A DNA stretch of 7,530 bases. Origin: an uncultured Clostridia bacterium. Lineage in GTDB: Bacteria > Bacillota > Clostridia > Christensenellales > Pumilibacteraceae. Shown in pieces: positions 1-4,387 of the stretch. How positions within the stretch are numbered: the first letter of the stretch is position 1; the number at the start of each line of letters is the position of its first letter. The translations under genes and the position numbers were made by a program. Below the pieces are notes generated by a model. The model was not told the DNA's origin. It ran no database searches and worked only from the letters and a program-made list of their open reading frames with translations. Where the stretch lies: assembly GCA_947589145.1 (NCBI GenBank), contig CANQCB010000071.1, positions 1 to 7,530 on the forward strand, written 5' to 3'.

Positions 1-91
1 TTGCTCGGCTGAGCGAATAGCTCGCTCTTGCGACTTGGGTCGTTTTGTTACTTGCTTCACGCTCGCGTTCGCCCCCTCGCGGACAGCACGC

Positions 92-129
92 AAAGAAAAA
101 AGAGAGTAGTTTTACTCTCTTTTTTCTTT
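92..129 (-). terminator. Terminator-like hairpin, left repeat copy
   Basis: A perfect 17-bp inverted repeat (92-108 and 113-129) with a 4-base loop is flanked by A-runs on one side and T-runs on the other, so it could stop transcription on either strand. It is an exact copy of the hairpin at 298-335. Here it follows only a 19-nt tRNA remnant, so it has no intact gene of its own upstream on the minus strand. Confidence 0.7.
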
Positions 130-130
130 T

Positions 131-149
131 TGGTGCCGCCGGTCGGGGT
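131..149 (-). pseudogene. 19-nt 3' fragment of tRNA-Leu
   Basis: These bases are identical to the last 19 nt of the complete tRNA-Leu at 337-355: T-loop end, T-stem 3' strand, acceptor 3' strand, discriminator and CCA. The rest of the tRNA is absent and is replaced at 150 by a palindromic spacer. It cannot fold as a tRNA. Duplicated tRNA 3' ends are the usual scar of tyrosine-recombinase integration, but no integrase gene is visible here. Confidence 0.8.
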
Positions 150-184
150 AAGGATAATGCACGGGCTCAAAGTGCATTATCCTT
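150..184. repeat. 13-bp perfect inverted repeat with 9-bp centre
   Basis: The arm AAGGATAATGCAC (150-162) and its exact reverse complement (172-184) surround a 9-base centre (163-171). It abuts the broken end of the tRNA fragment at 149. No T-run follows, so it is not an obvious terminator. The two-arm geometry resembles a recombinase core site (loxP and FRT have 13-bp arms with 8-bp centres), but that is only an architectural analogy. Confidence 0.85.
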
Positions 185-191
185 GGCGTTC

Positions 192-210
192 GCAAGTCCT
201 GCGGACTTGC
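192..210. repeat. 8-bp inverted repeat at the spacer/repeat junction
   Basis: GCAAGTCC (192-199), a 3-base loop and GGACTTGC (203-210) form a perfect short hairpin. It straddles the boundary (206/207) where the second copy of the 149-bp repeat starts. The repeat boundary therefore coincides with a cruciform-capable site. Confidence 0.7.
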
Positions 211-297
211 TCGGCTGAGCGAATAGCTCGCTCTTGCGACTTGGGTCGTTTTGTTACTTGCTTCACGCTCGCGTTCGCCCCCTCGCGGACAGCACGC

Positions 298-335
298 AAA
301 GAAAAAAGAGAGTAGTTTTACTCTCTTTTTTCTTT
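298..335 (-). terminator. Rho-independent terminator of tRNA-Leu
   Basis: Reading the minus strand, the hairpin starts just past the tRNA CCA end. It has a perfect 17-bp stem (319-335 with 298-314) and a 4-base loop (315-318), and its 3' arm ends in a T-rich tract. The stem is A/T-rich at its base, with a GAGAGTA core. The same structure could act on the plus strand because a T-run also follows there. Confidence 0.8.
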
Positions 336-336
336 T

Positions 337-423
337 TGGTGCCGCCGGTCGGGGTCGAACCGACACGGTATCGCTACCACCGGATTTTGAGTCCGGCGCG
401 TCTGCCAATTCCACCACGGCGGC
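337..423 (-). tRNA. tRNA-Leu (anticodon CAA)
   Basis: This is a complete 87-nt class II tRNA on the minus strand with CCA encoded (complement of 337-339). The acceptor stem GCCGCCG pairs with CGGCGGC. The anticodon stem CCGGA/TCCGG encloses the loop CTCAAAA, giving anticodon CAA (plus-strand 387-389), which reads the leucine codon UUG. A long variable arm (GGTA-GCGA-TACC) is typical of tRNA-Leu and tRNA-Ser. The T-arm is GTCGG-TTCGACC-CCGAC. The leucine call follows from the anticodon plus the long variable arm. Its last 19 nt and downstream flank are duplicated at 1-149. Confidence 0.97.
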
Positions 424-437
424 TGACTTGCGAGAGT

Positions 438-466
438 ATGTTACCACATGTCCGCGAAAAAGTAAA
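438..466 (-). promoter_or_regulatory. Probable sigma-70 promoter of tRNA-Leu
   Basis: On the minus strand, TTTACT (461-466) and TAACAT (438-443) are separated by exactly 17 bases. A TG one base before the -10 gives an extended -10. Initiation near 431 would leave a leader of about 7 nt before the mature tRNA 5' end at 423. The hexamers are imperfect, so the call rests on spacing and position. Confidence 0.45.
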
Positions 467-570
467 GCGATAAAACGCCCCTCGACGATTTTATTTTTTT
501 CGGCGGCGGTGAGCAACGCAAAGTCGGGGATATTTTTATACGTGCGCCGTCCGCCGCGGACATAAAAACG

Positions 571-599
571 TTGACATTTTCGGGCATAAGTGATAAGGT
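571..599 (+). promoter_or_regulatory. Sigma-70-like promoter of the permease gene
   Basis: A consensus -35 TTGACA (571-576), a 17-base spacer and -10 TAAGGT (594-599) are present, with an extended -10 TG at 591-592. Transcription would begin near 606. That rules out the in-frame GTG at 590 as a start and supports the ATG at 629 for the permease. The region 424-570 otherwise shows only the divergent tRNA promoter and short low-complexity stretches. Confidence 0.65.
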
Positions 600-628
600 A
601 TGTGGAGCGTAACGGAAGAACGACTGAC

Positions 629-1930
629 ATGGCTATTCTGATCATATCCGCCGTGACATGTTTATGCATGATCCTCGGCGTACTTTTCCTTCCGAAAATT
701 CGGATAGGGCGCATAAAGATCGACACCTATTGGATAATAGTTCTGATAGGCGCCGTCGTCATACTCGTTTGCGGACAGGCGGACGTCGCCGCGATCGGGC
801 GGGCGATGATTGCGGATACTTCGGTAAATCCGATCAAGATATTGGTGCTCTTCCTTTCGATAACCGTTCTTTCCGTCTTTCTGGACGAACTCGGATTTTT
901 CAATTATCTTGCCGGCTTTGCGCTGCGCCATTCGCACGGCGGGCAGAAACGGCTTTTTTTATCTCTGTACTTGACGGTGTCGCTTCTCACCGTATTTACT
1001 TCCAACGACATAATAGTCTTATCTTTCACCCCGTTCGTCTGTTATTTCGCCAAAGAGGCGAAGGTCAACCCCATGCCGTACCTTGCCGCCGAATTTGTAG
1101 CCGCAAATACTTGGAGCATGGCGCTTCTCATCGGCAACCCGACAAACATATATCTTTCCGCCGCGTTCGGGATCGACTTTATCTCTTATCTGGCGGTAAG
1201 CGTTTTGCCTACCGTTGCGGCAGGCGGCGTGTCATTCTGCCTGCTTCTGCTGATTTTCCGCAAAAAGCTCAAAGTGCCGATCTCGGGCACGGTGGTACGC
1301 GGCGAAATCAAAGACAAAACGTCGCTGATCATCGGCATAGTCCATCTTGCCGCTTGCACCGTTTTGCTCGCGATAAGCAGTTACATAAATATCGAATCCT
1401 GGATAGTCGCGCTTGCTTCGGCAGGCAGCCTTTTTCTCGTATACGGCGTCGTGTCTCTCTGCCGAAAACGACCGCCGAGCGCGCTTATCGGCTGTCTGAA
1501 ACGCGCGCCGTGGCAACTCGTTCCGTTTTTGCTGTCTATGTTCGTAATGACCGAAGCGTTGGGACAGCAGGGAATAATCGCGGCAATGGGCAATGCGATC
1601 GGCACGAAAGGGGAAATCTGGACGTACGGCGCGCTGTCTTTTTTGGGGTCGAATCTCATGAACAATATCCCCATGAGCGTACTGTTCTGTCCTATGATAG
1701 AGGCGGCAAACGCAGGATCGGGCGCGGTGTTCGCAACGATCATCGGCTCGAATATCGGCGCGTTCTTTACCCCGATCGGCGCGCTCGCCGGGCTGATGTT
1801 CGGTTCGATCCTGTCCGAACACGGTATCAAATTCGGGTACGTAGACTTTTTGAAACTCGGCGTCACCGTCGCCCTTCCAACGCTTGCGGCGGCTCTCGGC
1901 GCGCTGTCCCTCGTTATGCTTTGGATATAG
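629..1930 (+). CDS. ArsB/NhaD-type membrane permease (ion transporter superfamily)
   Basis: This is a 433-residue polytopic inner-membrane protein with about ten or more hydrophobic segments. It resembles the ArsB/NhaD/SLC13 group, which moves oxyanions such as arsenite, or exchanges Na+/H+, or carries organic acids. Two related halves show matching re-entrant motifs: FTSNDIIVLSFTPF at 123-136 with GNPTN at 169-173, and GSNLMNNIPMS at 340-350 with GSNIGAFFTPIG from 373. Paired N-D/N-N and G-N/G-S-N motifs of this kind are the family hallmark. The ATG at 629 is chosen because GGAAG lies about 10 bases upstream and because the promoter at 571-599 would exclude the in-frame GTG at 590. No arsR, arsC or arsA neighbour is present, so the substrate is open and no symbol is given. 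It appears to be a single-gene unit; no clear terminator follows. Confidence 0.85.
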   Translation: MAILIISAVTCLCMILGVLFLPKIRIGRIKIDTYWIIVLIGAVVILVCGQADVAAIGRAMIADTSVNPIKILVLFLSITVLSVFLDELGFFNYLAGFALRHSHGGQKRLFLSLYLTVSLLTVFTSNDIIVLSFTPFVCYFAKEAKVNPMPYLAAEFVAANTWSMALLIGNPTNIYLSAAFGIDFISYLAVSVLPTVAAGGVSFCLLLLIFRKKLKVPISGTVVRGEIKDKTSLIIGIVHLAACTVLLAISSYINIESWIVALASAGSLFLVYGVVSLCRKRPPSALIGCLKRAPWQLVPFLLSMFVMTEALGQQGIIAAMGNAIGTKGEIWTYGALSFLGSNLMNNIPMSVLFCPMIEAANAGSGAVFATIIGSNIGAFFTPIGALAGLMFGSILSEHGIKFGYVDFLKLGVTVALPTLAAALGALSLVMLWI

Positions 1931-2005
1931 GATATAATAGAATATAAATAACCGCGTGGACCGTTCGCGCCGAAAATTCCGAAAAAATTTTAATAATTTC
2001 AAGTC

Positions 2006-2043
2006 TTTCCGAGTATTGACAAACTCGAAAATGGGTGTATAAT
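2006..2043 (+). promoter_or_regulatory. Promoter of the two-component operon, -35 inside an inverted repeat
   Basis: A consensus -35 TTGACA (2016-2021) and a perfect -10 TATAAT (2038-2043) are separated by 16 bases, making this the strongest promoter match in the window. The -35 lies in the 8-base loop of an inverted repeat: TTTCCGAGT (2006-2014) and ACTCGAAA (2023-2030), paired except for one extra C. Because it lies upstream of the start site, it would act as DNA, as a possible operator, and not as an RNA hairpin. Initiation near 2050 leaves a leader of about 65 nt. Confidence 0.75.
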
Positions 2044-2064
2044 AAAAAATGGGGTGTATAATAA
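2033..2064 (+). repeat. Duplicated -10 region, 19 bp apart
   Basis: The 13-base string GGGTGTATAATAA occurs at 2033-2045 and again at 2052-2064. Each copy contains a perfect TATAAT. Only the first has a good -35 at suitable spacing; the second would fall in the transcript leader. Confidence 0.85.
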
Positions 2065-2112
2065 GCAGTAGGGGAGTTTACGCTGTCACGGCGGCAAAAA
2101 AGCAGGGGGTAG

Positions 2113-2589
2113 ATGATGATAAACGTTGCGGTAGTAGAAGATGAAGATTCCGCGGCGGAAACGCTATCGGAATATTTCGAGCGGTATTCTCATGAGAAGG
2201 GCGCGCAATTTCACATTGTGCGCTTTGATAATCCCGTGAACTTTCTCACCAACTACAAGTCAAAGTACGATCTCGTGCTCATGGACATAGACCTGCCCGA
2301 CATGGACGGCATGGAAGCGTCGCGGCGTATGCGGGAGATAGACAATCTCGTCACCCTGATTTTCGTGACCAACCTCTCGCAATACGCGGTATACGGCTAT
2401 GAAGTGAACGCTTTCGATTATGTGGTTAAACCCGTCTCCTACTTTGACTTCGCGCTCAAATTGGAACGCGCCGTAAAGCGTATCGAGAACCGAGATCTTG
2501 TTCGCATACCCATTCCCATCGGAAACGACGCGGGGGGGGGGAATTCGGCTTGTTATTCCTTCGGAAATCAAGTACGTCGAAGTTATTAA
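2113..2589 (+). CDS. LytTR-family response regulator, receiver half (frameshifted)
   Basis: This is a CheY-like receiver domain covering about residues 3-125. It shows the acidic pocket E9-D10, the phospho-acceptor D58 in LVLMDIDLPDMDG, T86 after the fourth strand, and K106 in DYVVKP. Phosphorylation by the adjacent kinase would be expected at D58. The reading frame runs through ten G (2532-2541) in the linker after residue 136. It then ends after an unrelated tail (NSACYSFGNQVRRSY), giving 158 residues and no DNA-binding domain. With nine G the frame would enter the LytTR domain at 2542 and end at 2836, giving about 240 residues, the usual size of AgrA/ComE/VirR-type regulators. AGGGGG at 2104-2109 sits only 3 bases from the ATG at 2113 but 6 from the next ATG at 2116, so 2116 is the more likely start. 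The family call is firm; whether the gene is intact in the cell is not. Confidence 0.85.
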   Translation: MMINVAVVEDEDSAAETLSEYFERYSHEKGAQFHIVRFDNPVNFLTNYKSKYDLVLMDIDLPDMDGMEASRRMREIDNLVTLIFVTNLSQYAVYGYEVNAFDYVVKPVSYFDFALKLERAVKRIENRDLVRIPIPIGNDAGGGNSACYSFGNQVRRSY

Positions 2590-2836
2590 CCACAAACTGA
2601 TATATCACACCACGAACGGCAATTTCGAAACGACGGGCAGTCTCAAAGAGCTTGAAAACAAACTCGCCGCCTTCGACTTTGCCAAGTGCAACAACTGTTA
2701 TCTCGTCAACCTCGCCTTTGTTACCGCGCTTAACGGCTTCACGGTAGTCGTCGGCGACGACGAGTTGCAGGTAAGTCACCCGCGCAGGAAGGAGTTCCGC
2801 CGCGCGCTTAACAATTACCTCGGAGAAGAGTTCTGA
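2498..2836 (+). CDS. LytTR DNA-binding half of the split response regulator
   Basis: This frame lies one base on from the receiver half. Its first 15 or so codons overlap the receiver frame and are probably not translated as such. From about 2542 it reads as a LytTR domain: IRLVIPSEIKYVEV, then HKLIYHTTNGNFETTGSLKELENKL, then a NNCYLVNLAFV strand and a basic end (SHPRRKEFRRALNNYL). LytTR domains bind paired direct repeats upstream of target promoters and in this family regulate surface, signalling and virulence genes. The only start codon upstream is a TTG at 2498 with a weak ribosome site, so separate translation is unlikely and the start is nominal. Its stop overlaps the kinase start (TGATG), implying translational coupling when the full-length protein is made. 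Confidence 0.8.
   Translation: MFAYPFPSETTRGGGIRLVIPSEIKYVEVINHKLIYHTTNGNFETTGSLKELENKLAAFDFAKCNNCYLVNLAFVTALNGFTVVVGDDELQVSHPRRKEFRRALNNYLGEEF
2532..2541 (+). repeat. Homopolymer of ten G in the response-regulator linker
   Basis: Ten consecutive G lie between the receiver and LytTR coding segments. Nine (or twelve) G would join both domains in one frame; ten or eleven would not. Tracts of this length slip during replication and also provoke sequencing errors. Confidence 0.95.
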
Positions 2837-4173
2837 TGACGCAGCTGGAGTTTTACAAATCCTTCTGGTTCATGACCGAACTCATAATCGCCGAGGGTCT
2901 TTTTTGCGTCCATCTCGTCCCGCGTAGCAAATTTCCCATTCGCCTCGTGCTCTGCCTGTTGGGAGTGTATACTCTCTCATACTTCTTTCCCGTGCCGACG
3001 GACGATATGTTCTATATCTCCTTTATGTTCCTCGTGCTCTTCCTCTATACGGTGGTCGGCGCGAAGATACTGTTCAGGGAGTCCTGGCTGAAAATAACCT
3101 TTTGTCTGCTCGCGGGATACACGACGCAGCACCTCGCATATCAGACTTATAACCTCGCGCTCGTCGCTATGAACCTGCCGAGCGGCGCGGGCATGTACGG
3201 CAATACGGGCATATCGCTGTTCCCGAACGCCGTTGTCGCCCTCGTCTACCTCGCTATATACTTTGTCTTATACTTCCTTGCCGAGGTATTGTTCGGCGGT
3301 AAGATCAAAGAAGGTGAGCCGATCAAGCTGAAAAGCGGCGTAGTTCTCATCATGGTCGCGGTCATACTTGTCATCGACATAGTGCTTAACGCCGTCGTAA
3401 TGCAATACTTCTCGTCGTCGGACAACAAACTCGTCATCATTATGTCGGGCATATACAACATACTGTGCTGTATAGTCGCGCTCTTCCTGCAATTCGAGGC
3501 GGCGCTGCGAAAGACGGCGGAGGAGTCGCTCAATATCGTCAACTTCCTTCGCGCGCGGGAGAAGGAGCAATACGCCACGTCCAAAAAGACCATCGAGCTC
3601 ATTAACATGCGCTGCCACGACCTCAAACACCAGATCCGCACGTTTTCCGCCGACGGCGGGGTGAGCGGGAAATCGCTGACCGAGATCGAGGGTCTTATAT
3701 CCATATACGACGCGACGGTCAAGACGGGCAACCCCACCCTCGACATAATACTCACCGAAAAGAAACTGCTTTGCACTCAAACGGGTATCGAGTTCAGCTG
3801 CATTGCCGACGGAAAGAAGCTGGACTTTATGGAAGAGGAAGAGATATACTCGCTGTTCGGCAACCTGCTCGACAACTCCATAGAGGCGGTGCGTAATCTC
3901 GAAAAGGATAAGCGCGTAATCGGGCTGAAAGTGCGTGTGGTCAACAGCCTGCTTTCCGTCAACGTCAGCAACTACTACGGACACGAGATACAGTTCGAAA
4001 ACGGTATGCCCAAAACCACCAAGTCCGACCGCGAATCGCACGGCTACGGACTTAAAAGCGTTCGGAGCATATGCGACCGCTACGACGGCGACCTGTCTAT
4101 CAACGCCGAGAATAACGTGTTCCGTATAAACATTATGTTCCCGCTCGCGCCCACGGAGACGTCGGCGGCATAA
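2836..4173 (+). CDS. AgrC/ComD-like GHKL sensor histidine kinase
   Basis: This is a 445-residue membrane kinase. The first 220 or so residues contain about six or seven hydrophobic segments (near 13-28, 35-51, 58-78, 86-112, 130-153, 168-191 and 198-220), as in peptide-sensing AgrC/ComD-type kinases. A linker helix (222-255) leads to the phospho-acceptor motif NMRCHDLKHQIR with H261. The ATP-binding domain of the HATPase_c_5/GHKL type follows, with the N-box NLLDNSIEA (343-351) and the G-box HGYGLKSV (402-409). Autophosphorylation at H261 and transfer to D58 of the upstream regulator are expected. The ATG overlaps the regulator stop by one base, with GGAG 10 bases upstream inside the regulator. 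No AgrB-like processing protein or AgrD-like peptide gene is visible beside it, so the stimulus is unknown. A terminator follows at 4218. Confidence 0.92.
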   Translation: MTQLEFYKSFWFMTELIIAEGLFCVHLVPRSKFPIRLVLCLLGVYTLSYFFPVPTDDMFYISFMFLVLFLYTVVGAKILFRESWLKITFCLLAGYTTQHLAYQTYNLALVAMNLPSGAGMYGNTGISLFPNAVVALVYLAIYFVLYFLAEVLFGGKIKEGEPIKLKSGVVLIMVAVILVIDIVLNAVVMQYFSSSDNKLVIIMSGIYNILCCIVALFLQFEAALRKTAEESLNIVNFLRAREKEQYATSKKTIELINMRCHDLKHQIRTFSADGGVSGKSLTEIEGLISIYDATVKTGNPTLDIILTEKKLLCTQTGIEFSCIADGKKLDFMEEEEIYSLFGNLLDNSIEAVRNLEKDKRVIGLKVRVVNSLLSVNVSNYYGHEIQFENGMPKTTKSDRESHGYGLKSVRSICDRYDGDLSINAENNVFRINIMFPLAPTETSAA

Positions 4174-4217
4174 CGTACGCCCGCTCCGAAACGGCGGAAT
4201 ATACAAAATAAGGAAGG

Positions 4218-4245
4218 GACTTCGCCTTACGGCGGAGTCTTTTTT
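4218..4245 (+). terminator. Rho-independent terminator of the two-component operon
   Basis: GACTTCGCC (4218-4226) pairs with GGCGGAGTC (4231-4239) across a 4-base loop, forming nine pairs including one G-T. Six T follow directly (4240-4245). It lies 45 bases past the kinase stop, so the lipoprotein gene downstream needs its own promoter. Confidence 0.88.
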
Positions 4246-4278
4246 CAAAGTTACGCAGAGAAAATGCAAGGCTACGAA

Positions 4279-4314
4279 CTCGGTGTTGAAAACCGAGGGT
4301 GGGGGATTTATCAT
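4279..4314 (+). promoter_or_regulatory. Promoter of the lipoprotein-GH3 operon, -35 inside an inverted repeat
   Basis: A -35 TTGAAA (4286-4291) and -10 TATCAT (4309-4314) are separated by 17 bases. The -35 fills the loop of a perfect 6-bp inverted repeat, CTCGGT (4279-4284) and ACCGAG (4292-4297). This arrangement echoes the promoter at 2006-2043. Initiation near 4321 leaves a leader of about 67 nt before the ATG at 4388. It also rules out the in-frame GTG at 4283 as a start codon. Confidence 0.6.
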
Positions 4315-4387
4315 TCTCTTACAACAATGCGGTGGTATCGGTATATGCCGAGGGATTCGCAAAATCCGAAAAAAGGAGAAAAAGAGA

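Larger units (their letters stand above)
1..355. repeat. Two-copy 149-bp direct repeat, period 206 bp, containing tRNA-Leu tail
   Basis: Positions 1-149 and 207-355 are identical base for base. A 57-bp spacer (150-206) lies between them. Each copy holds, left to right, a G/C-rich flank with small hairpins (for example GCTC-GGCT-GAGC at 209-220 and GAGCGA-N5-TCGCTC just after), a 17-bp terminator-like hairpin, and the final 19 nt of the minus-strand tRNA-Leu. In the right copy the tRNA continues to 423. In the left copy it stops in the T-loop and the spacer begins. The left copy starts at the window edge, so the array may continue beyond it. No protein gene is credible in 1-336; reading frames here simply repeat themselves between the copies. 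Confidence 0.95.

Noticed and set aside
1..355. CRISPR-like repeat-spacer pattern
   Set aside because: The repeat is 149 bp with a single 57-bp spacer and contains a tRNA end and terminator, which does not fit CRISPR array dimensions.
590..631. GTG at 590 as the permease start
   Set aside because: It lies between the -35 and -10 of the likely promoter, upstream of the predicted transcript start; the ATG at 629 has a ribosome site and begins the first membrane segment properly.
112..726. Minus-strand open frame of about 204 codons across the repeat, tRNA and permease start
   Set aside because: It reads straight through the tRNA-Leu gene and both terminator hairpins, and its sequence shows no domain; it is a by-product of the repeat and coding bias.
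658..1947. Plus-strand 429-codon open frame overlapping the permease in another frame
   Set aside because: The alternative frame is arginine-rich and lacks membrane segments, while the 629-1930 frame carries clear ArsB/NhaD motifs.
1950..1970. ACCGCGTGG/ACCGTTCGC pair considered as a LytTR autoregulatory site
   Set aside because: The two copies are only 9 bases apart, not about 21, and lie some 50 bases from the -35; the match to the consensus is partial.
2050..2145. 31-codon open frame starting at 2050, considered as a signal-peptide gene
   Set aside because: It starts at the predicted transcription start, has no ribosome site, overlaps the regulator gene and has no leader or processing motif.
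4246..4387. Possible riboswitch (passing resemblance to c-di-GMP-I sequence words)
   Set aside because: The conserved helices and tetraloop-receptor arrangement of that class cannot be matched, and the likely transcript start near 4321 leaves too little upstream RNA.
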